Positions 18,145 to 26,385 of a stretch of DNA of 64,000 bases are shown here, piece by piece. Position numbers and translations under genes: made by a program. The stretch is from Gammaproteobacteria bacterium UBA2675 (GTDB lineage: Bacteria; Pseudomonadota; Gammaproteobacteria; Pseudomonadales; Pseudohongiellaceae), in contig DEMH01000009.1 in assembly GCA_002354805.1 (NCBI GenBank), forward strand, positions 992,001 through 1,056,000, written 5' to 3'. Numbering within the stretch: the stretch's first letter is position 1; every line of letters starts with the position of its first letter. The notes under the pieces were generated by a model. The model did not search any database. It was not told the origin of the DNA and saw only the letters and a program-made list of their open reading frames with translations.

Positions 18145-19583
18145 AGTGCTCAAAAATGAAGTACGTGGCGATGGTCGGTGCAAGTATGTGTCTGTTCCTT
18201 GGAGCCTGTGCCAGCACAACTTCCAGCTCCAGTTCGGTGATGTTGTCATCGTCGGAGCCGACGCCCGACGCAGTGGCGATGCCGGAAAGTGTTGCCGATA
18301 AATTGGCGATTTTGACACCTGAGCAGCGCAGCTTTTTACGCGGGACCGAACCACTGCGGATTGTCGCGTCTCGCGAAAAACTGATGCAGGAGCTGGACAG
18401 CCGCACGCCAGAGCAGATTGCACTTTATGTGTCCGATATGATGCAGGCGCTGGATGAATTTGCCTACGACCCTGAGCGCGACATGGGGCAGATTCCACTT
18501 AACCCCGAAGCAACCGGATTCAACAGCTGGAAGATTGTTCGTCCTGAAGCCTTGTGGGAGCGACGCCGTACTCCGGGTCCTTTCAGTGTCTCGCGATATA
18601 TTCACCAGTGGGGTGGCATTCCCACCTTTGCTGGTGCGCCAGTCGCTATTACGCCTGCAGACCTGGTTGCTGGAAAAGTTGATATTGCCATCTCCGGTAT
18701 TCCCCAGAGTATGAGCAGTGGCTCACGCGATGCACGTAACGGTCCCGAAACACTGCGCGCGATGAGTGGTATAGCCGACTCCAACGTGCATGCCCTGATT
18801 GATCCTATGGCAGTGCTCAACGTTGTCGATTATGGTGACTTTAACGTCGACCGCATGAGTGTGGAGCGCAGCATTGGTCATATCACCGAGCAGGTAACTC
18901 TGTTGGCAGAGACGGGGGCTGTCCCGTTCCTGGTCGGCGGTGACCATTCCGTGATGTATCCGACAGTGAAGGCTGTCAAGACTGCGATGGGAGATCAGGA
19001 ACTGACCGTTGTTCATCTCGGTGCGCACTATAACGCCGAGCCGACTCGCGCACACCGCCTGTCAGATCGTGATGCCGTCTATCGTCTGATGGACGAACAG
19101 ATTATCAGTGGTGAAAACCTGATCCAGGTGGGGCTGCGCGGACCACAACCCACACGCGATGCCTTTATGTGGATGCGGGAGAAAGGAATCAAATATCACA
19201 CTATGGCAGAAGTCGAGCTTCGTGGCTGGGACTCGGTGATGAATCGTGTCATTGACGAGGCAAAAGACTCTGGCAATCCAGTTTACATTTCATTTGATGT
19301 CAGCATTTTTGATCCCTCAGCAGTTTCTGGTATAGGTCGCGCTGTTCCTGGTGGTCTGACCGTACGCGAGCTTCAGCCATTGCTGCGCCGTTTGTGCGCG
19401 GAAACTCAGATCGCCGGATTTGAACTGATGGACCTGGCCCCGATGCTGGACTTCAGCTATGTCAGCGCCATGAATGCCAATGCCATGTTGAACGCCTGTC
19501 TGACGGGTGTGGCGATGCGAAAAAGTGGACTGACCGAGGAAAACTACCTGGATCCGATAGCGGTGGATCATGGTCAGGACTGA
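18141..19583 (+). CDS. Ureohydrolase-family lipoprotein, paralogue 2, probable pseudoenzyme
   Basis: A 480-residue paralogue of its two neighbours, overlapping paralogue 1 by four bases (ATGA). It has a lipoprotein signal ending LGAC at Cys23, followed by a serine-rich linker, so it is probably tethered to a membrane. The fold-defining sequence is conserved (HQWGGIPTFAGAPVAITPADL, VGGDHS), but three of six metal ligands are replaced: the DAHYD motif is GAHYN (Gly294, Asn298) and the SFDVDVLDP motif is SFDVSIFDP (Ser388); His269, His296 and Asp386 remain. TGTP has become IGRAVP and EVAP has become DLAP. A binuclear metal centre is therefore unlikely. It may be a non-catalytic partner, scaffold or sensor for the flanking enzymes. 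Confidence 0.85.
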   Translation: MKCSKMKYVAMVGASMCLFLGACASTTSSSSSVMLSSSEPTPDAVAMPESVADKLAILTPEQRSFLRGTEPLRIVASREKLMQELDSRTPEQIALYVSDMMQALDEFAYDPERDMGQIPLNPEATGFNSWKIVRPEALWERRRTPGPFSVSRYIHQWGGIPTFAGAPVAITPADLVAGKVDIAISGIPQSMSSGSRDARNGPETLRAMSGIADSNVHALIDPMAVLNVVDYGDFNVDRMSVERSIGHITEQVTLLAETGAVPFLVGGDHSVMYPTVKAVKTAMGDQELTVVHLGAHYNAEPTRAHRLSDRDAVYRLMDEQIISGENLIQVGLRGPQPTRDAFMWMREKGIKYHTMAEVELRGWDSVMNRVIDEAKDSGNPVYISFDVSIFDPSAVSGIGRAVPGGLTVRELQPLLRRLCAETQIAGFELMDLAPMLDFSYVSAMNANAMLNACLTGVAMRKSGLTEENYLDPIAVDHGQD

Positions 19584-19637
19584 TTGCAGATACAGGGTGA
19601 ATCGCCAAACGTGTTTCAACATTGACAGGTATTCAGT

Positions 19638-21125
19638 ATGAACTTTGAATTAACAAAAACGCGTTTTTCCTGTCGGGCCATGCTGCTGTCGGCACTATGT
19701 CTGTCCGCTTTGCTTTCCTGGCAGTCAGGCCATGCACAGTCTTCAGAGGAAGCCGAAGAAGAGCCGGAACCGATTGAGTTTCCCAGTAACCTGGCCGACC
19801 GACTGGCGCCTCTGACTGAGGAAGAGATGGCTTTTCTGTCGGATCCGTCGATGACCCGTTCTTATGCGGAGACTCCAGAGGAGCTGTTTGAAGCGCTGGA
19901 AAAACGCAGCCCGGATGAAGTAAAGGCCTACGTTCAGGCGATGATGTGGGTTCGGGAACAGCGTCCCTTTCAGGAGGGTGTGGATGAGGCGTTTATTCCT
20001 TTGAATACTGATTCACCCGATTTCAATGCCTGGACAGTCAGACGTCCCCGCAGTTTCGACCCTGAGCGCGAGGACGGTCCCATCAGTCTGGGCCGTTACA
20101 TGGGCGGTAATGGTGGCATTCCAACCTTTGCCGGCGCCCCGGTAGCCCTGACACCAGAGGATCTGGTCGCAGGTGATGTGGACATCGCCATCGTGGGTGC
20201 ACCACTGAACATGGGCTCTGGTTGGCGTGATGCCGATCATGGCCCGCTGGCCTTGCGGCTGCGTGGCGGTATGGCCGGTAACGACCAGTACACTCAGGTC
20301 AATGCCAGTTCCGTGCTGAATATCGTCGATTATGGCGATATTGCCATCGACAACGACAGTACCGAGCGTAGCATGCAGCATGTGCGCGAAGTGGTCAGAG
20401 AAATTGCCAATACCGGCGCCATTCCGTTCATCATTGGTGGTGACCACTCTCTGGAATACCCCAACGTGGCTGCCATGGTGGACGTTTATGGCAAGGGAAA
20501 CGTCGGAGTGATCCATTTTGATGCACACTACGACGTTGGCCGCGACAGTCCTCACTATATTTCACACGGTCAGCCTATCTATCGACTGCTGCGTGAGGAT
20601 CTGATCACCGGTGCGGACTACATTCAGGTGGGCCTGAGATCGGGCAGCCCGAATGAGCGCATCTACCGCTGGATGCGTGAAGAGGGCTTTAAATACCACT
20701 CCATGGCTGAGGTTGAGCGCTACGGCTGGGACTACGTCATGGAGCGTGTGCTGGCTGAAGCCAAAGGTGATGGCCGCTATCTTTATATTTCCTTCGATGT
20801 GGATGTGCTCGATCCCTCCTATATCGCCGGTACTGGCACGCCAGTTGCAGGAGGTATGACACCGCGTGAGTCGATACCGATAATCCGTCGCCTGTGTGCG
20901 GAAGACCAGGTAATCGGCTTCGATCTGGTTGAAGTGGCCCCCGCACTTGACCCGGCCTATACAACAGCACTGCACAGCGCAGCCATAGTAAAGGCCTGTC
21001 TGACGGGAATAGCGATGCGGGCAGAGGGTATTGACGAGCCTCATTACCTTAACCCGGTATCCCTTGATCACGCCCAGGATGACTATCACGCCAGGAACGC
21101 GCCCGACGAATCTGCCGAGCCTTAA
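19638..21125 (+). CDS. Exported agmatinase/arginase-family ureohydrolase, paralogue 3 (active site intact)
   Basis: A 495-residue protein closely similar to paralogue 1 over most of its length. A signal peptide ends near SGHA-QSSEE, followed by an acidic linker and the same extra N-terminal domain (about residues 45-135). Metal ligands are all present: His270, Asp295, His297, Asp299, Asp387, Asp389, and also GTGTPVAGG. The clearest differences from paralogue 1 lie in the N-terminal region and around LRLRGGMAGN. Two exported active-type copies flanking one degenerate copy suggest a hetero-oligomeric assembly or substrate diversification after duplication. Its start follows GACAGGTATT with only weak ribosome binding complementarity. 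Confidence 0.9.
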   Translation: MNFELTKTRFSCRAMLLSALCLSALLSWQSGHAQSSEEAEEEPEPIEFPSNLADRLAPLTEEEMAFLSDPSMTRSYAETPEELFEALEKRSPDEVKAYVQAMMWVREQRPFQEGVDEAFIPLNTDSPDFNAWTVRRPRSFDPEREDGPISLGRYMGGNGGIPTFAGAPVALTPEDLVAGDVDIAIVGAPLNMGSGWRDADHGPLALRLRGGMAGNDQYTQVNASSVLNIVDYGDIAIDNDSTERSMQHVREVVREIANTGAIPFIIGGDHSLEYPNVAAMVDVYGKGNVGVIHFDAHYDVGRDSPHYISHGQPIYRLLREDLITGADYIQVGLRSGSPNERIYRWMREEGFKYHSMAEVERYGWDYVMERVLAEAKGDGRYLYISFDVDVLDPSYIAGTGTPVAGGMTPRESIPIIRRLCAEDQVIGFDLVEVAPALDPAYTTALHSAAIVKACLTGIAMRAEGIDEPHYLNPVSLDHAQDDYHARNAPDESAEP

Positions 21126-21152
21126 CAGGGCCCGGCGTGCAGGAGAAACTTG

Positions 21153-22046
21153 ATGTTTGACAGACTGTTGAAAGAACCACTGGCCATATTCTGTGTGGCG
21201 GCGGCGGGTATATTTGTCGTTGATGCGATCAGAAACGGTGGGGAAAGCACGGAGACTCTGGCGGAGGCTGACCAGAATGCGGTCAGTACGATTGTTGTGA
21301 ATGAAGCCGTGGTGGACATTCTGCAGGAAGATTTTGAGTGGCTGGAAGGCCGCGAGCCCAACGAAGAGGAAACCGAACAGATTGTTCAGGAATGGCTGAA
21401 TGAGGAAATCGTTTTTCGTGAAGCGCTGCGTCAGAACATGCACCTGTCCGACGGCAAAATGCGCGCTCACCTGATCGAGAAAGTCCGCCTGTTGTGGGCT
21501 GGGGTACCGAGCACACCCAGCGAAGAAGACCTGCTTGCCTTCTACATGGACAATATTCAGGAGTACTACAGTGAAACCCGCGTCAGTTTTGATCAGGTCT
21601 TTTATTCAGAGCAACCTGAGAATGCTGACGAGTTATTGGAGCGACTGCGTTCTGGTGAAGACATCGAAGGCGAGCGTTACTGGCTGGGAGACAATATGTC
21701 GGACTATGCTGCCAGTATTCTGCGTTCCAGTTTTGGTGGAGAATTCTTTACTGCACTTCTGGAGGCGCCCCTGGAAACCTGGATGGGCCCCTATCAGTCA
21801 CCACGTGGTTACCATTACGTCAAGGTCAGCGGTGTGCAGCAACCGCAGCCAATAGCCTATGAAGCGGTTCGTGACAGACTGCTGCAGGACTGGTCAGATG
21901 CAATGCTTTTCAATCGGGTGGCTGAACGCACCGAGCAGATTCGTGATGAGTTTGATGTCGTCTATGACTCCAGCGGGGAAGTCAGTTCCAGCGTAGAGGC
22001 ATTGCTGGCAAGCGCCAGAAATCTGCGCGAAGAAGAGGGGCACTGA
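21153..22046 (+). CDS. Membrane-anchored PpiC-type peptidylprolyl isomerase
   Basis: A 297-residue protein starting at the ATG at 21153 (AGGAGA eight bases upstream). One N-terminal membrane helix (PLAIFCVAAAGIFVVDAI, residues 8-26) anchors a periplasmic part that resembles parvulin/SurA-like foldases: a helical arm (IVQEWLNEEIVFREALRQNM) and a PpiC-like domain from about residue 140 (YYSETRVSFDQVFYSEQPENADELLERLRSGE; MGPYQSPRGYHYVKVSG). It overlaps the following HupE/UreJ gene by one base. The same pairing, foldase plus HupE-type permease, is familiar in gammaproteobacteria; here it is inserted between exported ureohydrolases and the urea transporter, and might help fold exported metalloenzymes. 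Confidence 0.82.
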   Translation: MFDRLLKEPLAIFCVAAAGIFVVDAIRNGGESTETLAEADQNAVSTIVVNEAVVDILQEDFEWLEGREPNEEETEQIVQEWLNEEIVFREALRQNMHLSDGKMRAHLIEKVRLLWAGVPSTPSEEDLLAFYMDNIQEYYSETRVSFDQVFYSEQPENADELLERLRSGEDIEGERYWLGDNMSDYAASILRSSFGGEFFTALLEAPLETWMGPYQSPRGYHYVKVSGVQQPQPIAYEAVRDRLLQDWSDAMLFNRVAERTEQIRDEFDVVYDSSGEVSSSVEALLASARNLREEEGH

Positions 22047-23143
22047 TGAAAGTGACAGGCGCTACTCTCTTGCGACTGCGGCTGGCCCGATTTGCTGCAC
22101 TTCTGTGTGCGCTGCTGTTGATGGCAGCACCGGCACGAGCTCATTATCTGGATATCGTGCAATTTACCCTGGTCGAACAGGCCAATCCGAATGTGCACCA
22201 ACTGGTAGTGACCATGCCTGCCAACCTCGATGCCAATGCGCCTCTGGTCGTTCCTCGCCACTGTGTTCTGATGCAGCGCGATTCAGTAACAGAAGGGCAG
22301 TCGCATGTCGTCACCATGATGATTGACTGCGATCCAGAGCTGGCTGCGGAAGCGGGCACTGAGTTGACCGGGCAGATCGAAACGCGATGGGGTCGTGATG
22401 GCGGCATGCTGCAATTGCAGATGTTGGATGGCACCAGTTCGTCTGTCATGCTGTCGGGCAATCGAACCGGCATCAGTCTCGACATGCCAGTCTGGGACGA
22501 ACTTGCCGCGCAACCACCGCAGGGCTTTTTTGAAAAGGCCTGGCGCTACCTTGAGCTTGGAACGGTACACGTTCTTATTGGCTGGGACCACCTCGCTTTT
22601 GTGTTCTGTCTGGCGATGCTTGCCACGGGGCTGCCGCTGATTGGCCTGATTACATCATTCACGGTAGGGCACTCACTGTCGCTTGCGCTGGCGCATCTGG
22701 GACTGGTCAATATTCCTATAGCGCCTGTTGAAGCGGTAATCGCGCTGTCGGTCGTATTCATGGCGCGTGAGGTCTTCTTTACACCTGGTTCACGGCTCAG
22801 TCTGCGGCGCGCTCAGAATCCTGAAGCCTTTCCGGAGTCGCAGGCACAGGTGCATTCGCATCGCTGGCGTATGGGTGTGACTGCTGCATTTGGCCTCATT
22901 CATGGTCTTGGTTTCGCCAGTGTGTTGGGGGAACTGGGGGTCTCTGCCGCTGACACGGTTATAGCGCTGGCATTCTTCAATATCGGCGTTGAGGCGGGTC
23001 AGGTGTTATTCGTCGGTGCCATTCTGCTGGCTCTTGCGATTCTCAGACGTCTGGGTCGAGTGGAGTACGCACTCATGCACGCGACCACGTGCCTCGTGGG
23101 CGGTATGGGCGTCTTCTGGACACTGCAACGGGTGGTCGGCTGA
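22046..23143 (+). CDS. HupE/UreJ-family membrane protein (putative nickel/cobalt permease)
   Basis: A 365-residue protein with a signal peptide (ending near APARA-HYLD), a periplasmic beta-rich domain of about 140 residues and a C-terminal bundle of six or seven helices. The helices contain the family motifs GWDHLAFVFCLAML, SFTVGHSLSLALAHLG and FGLIHGLGFASVLGELG, whose histidines and aspartate are the presumed metal path. HupE/UreJ proteins are linked to nickel uptake for hydrogenase and urease. It is translationally coupled to the foldase gene upstream and lies 246 bases before urtA, close to the nickel-requiring urease operon. Confidence 0.88.
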   Translation: MKVTGATLLRLRLARFAALLCALLLMAAPARAHYLDIVQFTLVEQANPNVHQLVVTMPANLDANAPLVVPRHCVLMQRDSVTEGQSHVVTMMIDCDPELAAEAGTELTGQIETRWGRDGGMLQLQMLDGTSSSVMLSGNRTGISLDMPVWDELAAQPPQGFFEKAWRYLELGTVHVLIGWDHLAFVFCLAMLATGLPLIGLITSFTVGHSLSLALAHLGLVNIPIAPVEAVIALSVVFMAREVFFTPGSRLSLRRAQNPEAFPESQAQVHSHRWRMGVTAAFGLIHGLGFASVLGELGVSAADTVIALAFFNIGVEAGQVLFVGAILLALAILRRLGRVEYALMHATTCLVGGMGVFWTLQRVVG

Positions 23144-23203
23144 CAGGCTGTTTCCCTTGGTAGATCAGCTGAATCGGAAAGCTCAGTCAGGGGCCAGATC
23201 GCG

Positions 23204-23274
23204 GCTACGTAGCAAAAGGGGCCATGACGCCTATTCTGCGTCAAACTACGTAATACGCATTATGACGTAGTTTG
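23204..23274. promoter_or_regulatory. CTACGT/ACGTAG palindromes upstream of urtA
   Basis: GCTACGTAGC at 23204-23213 is a perfect palindrome. Downstream, CAAACTACGT (23242-23251) and ACGTAGTTTG (23265-23274) form a 10-base perfect inverted repeat with a 13-base spacer that contains TAATACGCATTA. The ACGTAG hexamer and the 13-base spacing recur upstream of the TonB-dependent receptor, and CTACGTC recurs before mauB. These are candidate sites for one regulator, possibly the LuxR-type regulator encoded at 34749-35687. Confidence 0.5.
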
Positions 23275-23388
23275 TGCCGTCAATCGCCGACTGGTCGCAG
23301 AGCCGTTTAAATTGCAACATTCCAGTCAGCATCATGAACCCTGTCACAGACTGTCAGGTTCGCCATCAATAACCAGCAGGAGTAGACA

Positions 23389-24690
23389 ATGAGCACCCGC
23401 AAACCCAAAACATCCATGATCCTGAAAGCCGGCGCCTGTTTGATGGGGCTGATGGCATTGAGCCCGATCGCTGTGGCCCAGGATACGATCAAAGTGGGCG
23501 TGCTGCACTCGCTCTCGGGCACCATGGCCATCAGTGAAACCACACTGAAGGATACCGTGCTGATGCTTGTTGAACAGCAGAACGAGCGTGGTGGTGTGCT
23601 TGGCCGACAGCTTGAACCAGTCGTGGTCGACCCCGCATCAGACTGGCCACTGTTTGCAGAAAAGACCCGGGAGTTGCTGACCCAGGAAGAAGTCGATGTC
23701 ATTTTTGGTGCATGGACCTCAGTGTCCCGCAAATCGATGTTACCGGTCCTGGAAGAGCTCAATGGCCTGCTGTTCTATCCGGTACAGTACGAAGGTGAAG
23801 AGTCATCCAAAAACATTTTTTACACAGGTGCCGCCCCAAACCAGCAGGCCATTCCGGCGGTTGATTACCTGATGAACGAGCTGGGCATTGAGCGCTGGGT
23901 GCTGGCCGGTACTGACTACGTATATCCCCGCACCACCAATCGCATTCTTGAAGCCTATCTGAAAGCCAATGGTGTTGCTGATGAAGATATCATGATCAAT
24001 TACACGCCATTCAGCCATTCTGACTGGCAGAGCATCGTTGCAGATATTCGTCGCTTCGGCAGCACCGGTAAACCCACGGCGGTTGTTTCCACAATCAATG
24101 GTGATGCCAATGTGCCTTTCTATCGTGAATTGAGTAACCAGGGTGTTTCATCGTTTGATATTCCTGTGATGGCTTTCTCCGTGGGTGAAGAGGAGCTGTC
24201 CGGTATTGATACCCGACCTCTTGTGGGGCACATGGCTGCCTGGAACTACTTCCAGAGCGTCGACACCAGCCAGAACGAGGAATTCATCGCCAACTGGCAC
24301 GACTTCATCGGTAGCGAGTCACGTGTCACCAATGACCCGATGGAGGCGACTTACATAGGGTTCAATATGTGGGTGAAAGCCGTTGAGAAAGCCGGCACCA
24401 CCGATGTTGATGCGGTAGAGCAGGCCATGATTGGCATGGAGACACCCAACCTGACTGGCGGAACTGCGGTGATGGGCAAGAATCACCATTTGTCCAAGCC
24501 TGTTCTGATCGGTGAAATCCAGGAAAACGGCCAGTTCCAGGTTGTCTGGGAAACCGAAGGCCTGGTGCCCGGTGATGCCTGGTCCGACTACCTGGAAGGT
24601 TCCCGCGTGCTGGAAGCCGACTGGACTGATCCTGTTCGTTGCGGCAACTACAACACAGTAACTGAAGTCTGTTCTGGTCAAAGCTACTAA
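23389..24690 (+). CDS. urtA: Urea ABC transporter, periplasmic substrate-binding protein
   Basis: A 433-residue type I periplasmic binding protein of the branched-chain amino acid/amide class. A signal peptide ends near VAQ-DTIK; mature sequence begins IKVGVLHSLSGTMAISE, the characteristic UrtA start, and continues with VVDPASDWPLFAEKTREL, the GAWTSVSRKSMLPVLEE region and NGLLFYPVQYEGEESSKNIFYTGAAPNQQ (in parts). The ATG is preceded by AGGAG. It captures urea in the periplasm for UrtBC and is the first gene of the urtABCDE-ureD run. Length is usual for the family. Confidence 0.97.
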   Translation: MSTRKPKTSMILKAGACLMGLMALSPIAVAQDTIKVGVLHSLSGTMAISETTLKDTVLMLVEQQNERGGVLGRQLEPVVVDPASDWPLFAEKTRELLTQEEVDVIFGAWTSVSRKSMLPVLEELNGLLFYPVQYEGEESSKNIFYTGAAPNQQAIPAVDYLMNELGIERWVLAGTDYVYPRTTNRILEAYLKANGVADEDIMINYTPFSHSDWQSIVADIRRFGSTGKPTAVVSTINGDANVPFYRELSNQGVSSFDIPVMAFSVGEEELSGIDTRPLVGHMAAWNYFQSVDTSQNEEFIANWHDFIGSESRVTNDPMEATYIGFNMWVKAVEKAGTTDVDAVEQAMIGMETPNLTGGTAVMGKNHHLSKPVLIGEIQENGQFQVVWETEGLVPGDAWSDYLEGSRVLEADWTDPVRCGNYNTVTEVCSGQSY

Positions 24691-24729
24691 GACATTTGCT
24701 ACTGAGTTGCACGGCGACGGAGTCACCTC

Positions 24730-26385
24730 TTGAAACACCTAAGTATTACGTCAGTCCTGGTCTGGATTGCAATGGCATTCGCCTCTGTGTCGCAGGCACA
24801 GGCGCAGTCCCAGGCCGGGTCAGATACCTCTGACCTGGGGCCCTTGTTGGTCCGTCTGGTTGATGCCAGCCTGAGTGAGGCCGTCGAGTTGATTCCGCAA
24901 CTCGAGACTCAGGGTGGCCGGGGTATTTTGCCGCTATTCACCGCGATGTTCGACAACTCGCTGGCCGTCGACCCAGACTCCATGACCTTCTACCGGCTGG
25001 CCGAAGATAACTCGGCCAGACCGGTATATCCTCCCGCAGATGCCGGCGACAGCGCGGAATTACAGTTGTCGGCGGCAGAAGCTGATGAGCTTGAGCGAAT
25101 CCGGGTCAGCAACCGGCTACGTGTTCTGCTACGTGATGCGATCGCACGCATACGTCTGTTTGAAGGTGATGCGGATGAGCGCAGCATAGCGGCGGCGGAG
25201 TTACTGTCCCAGCTGGGAGAAGATACCGTGCTCCTGCTGCGGGAAGCGCTGGCTTCAGAAGAGGATGCAGAGGTTCGCGAAGTCCTGGAAGTCGGTATCG
25301 CCATGAATGTGCTGGTCTCCGATGCTCCCGATGAGGAACGACTGCAGGTGGTACCGACGCTTCACGGACGCCTGGAGGCACCCGTACGCAATCTGCTGAA
25401 CAGCCTGCTGGATCCCAATGGCCGTAATGAACAGAACCCTGAAGTACGTGCGGCGATCGAAGAGGCCAATGCGGCCATTGACACGCGTATCCGCTTTTAC
25501 GGATTCATCGAAGAGTTGTTCTATGGACTGAGTCTCGGGTCTGTGCTGTTGCTGGCCGCGATCGGGCTGGCCGTGACCTTTGGGGTGATGGGTGTCATCA
25601 ACATGGCACATGGCGAGATGCTGATGCTGGGTGCCTACACCACTTACGTCGTGCAGCTGGTGATGCCAGGATTCATCACGTACTCGCTATGGGTTGCCAT
25701 TCCCGCCGCTTTCCTGGTGTCCGCCTCAGTAGGCATTCTGATTCAGCGCTATGTCATTCGTTATCTGCATGGTCGTCCCCTGGAAACTCTGCTGGCGACC
25801 TTTGGTATCAGTCTGATTCTGCAACAGACAGTGCGCACCATATTTTCACCGCTAAACCGTATGGTGGTCTCTCCCGAGTGGATGAGTGGAACAATACAGA
25901 TCAACCCGGTGCTGGCGATCACCAATAACAGACTTTTCATTCTGATTTTCTCGCTGATTGTGTTCTTTGCGTTGCTGATGATCCTGAGAAAAACCTCTCT
26001 GGGACTTCAGGTGCGCGCAGTATCGCAGAACAGGAACATGGCAAAAGCGATGGGAATCAGAACGGACCGGGTAGATGCATTGACCTTTGGCCTGGGTTCG
26101 GGCATCGCAGGGATCGCCGGCGTCGCGCTGAGCCAGTTGACCAACGTGGGTCCCAATCTCGGGCAGTCTTACATCATCGATTCGTTCATGGTTGTTGTAT
26201 TCGGTGGTGTCGGCAATCTGTTTGGTACGCTGGTAGGCGCATTCAGTCTGGGTGTATCGAATAAATTCCTCGAGCCGGCAGTAGGTGCGGTACTGGCAAA
26301 AATTATCACACTGGTCTTTATTATCGTGTTCATCCAGTTCCGTCCCAAGGGCCTGTTCCCGCAGAAAGGGAGGGCCGCGGAATGA
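24730..26385 (+). CDS. urtB: Urea ABC transporter permease, UrtB
   Basis: A 551-residue permease starting at a TTG with GGAG upstream. A signal-like segment (residues 1-26) and a soluble, mainly helical domain of about 230 residues precede the LivH-type permease core of eight or so helices (LSLGSVLLLAAIGLAVTFG, GVINMAHGEMLMLGAYTTY, and the EAA-like loop AVSQNRNMAKAMGIRTDRVD). The long N-terminal domain is normal for proteobacterial UrtB and absent from the shorter cyanobacterial proteins. It pairs with UrtC, whose gene overlaps by four bases. Confidence 0.96.
   Translation: MKHLSITSVLVWIAMAFASVSQAQAQSQAGSDTSDLGPLLVRLVDASLSEAVELIPQLETQGGRGILPLFTAMFDNSLAVDPDSMTFYRLAEDNSARPVYPPADAGDSAELQLSAAEADELERIRVSNRLRVLLRDAIARIRLFEGDADERSIAAAELLSQLGEDTVLLLREALASEEDAEVREVLEVGIAMNVLVSDAPDEERLQVVPTLHGRLEAPVRNLLNSLLDPNGRNEQNPEVRAAIEEANAAIDTRIRFYGFIEELFYGLSLGSVLLLAAIGLAVTFGVMGVINMAHGEMLMLGAYTTYVVQLVMPGFITYSLWVAIPAAFLVSASVGILIQRYVIRYLHGRPLETLLATFGISLILQQTVRTIFSPLNRMVVSPEWMSGTIQINPVLAITNNRLFILIFSLIVFFALLMILRKTSLGLQVRAVSQNRNMAKAMGIRTDRVDALTFGLGSGIAGIAGVALSQLTNVGPNLGQSYIIDSFMVVVFGGVGNLFGTLVGAFSLGVSNKFLEPAVGAVLAKIITLVFIIVFIQFRPKGLFPQKGRAAE

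Noticed and set aside
23144..23388. Sigma-54 promoter upstream of urtA
   Set aside because: The TTGCA at about 23313 has no GG at the required distance; only palindromes, no convincing -24/-12 element.
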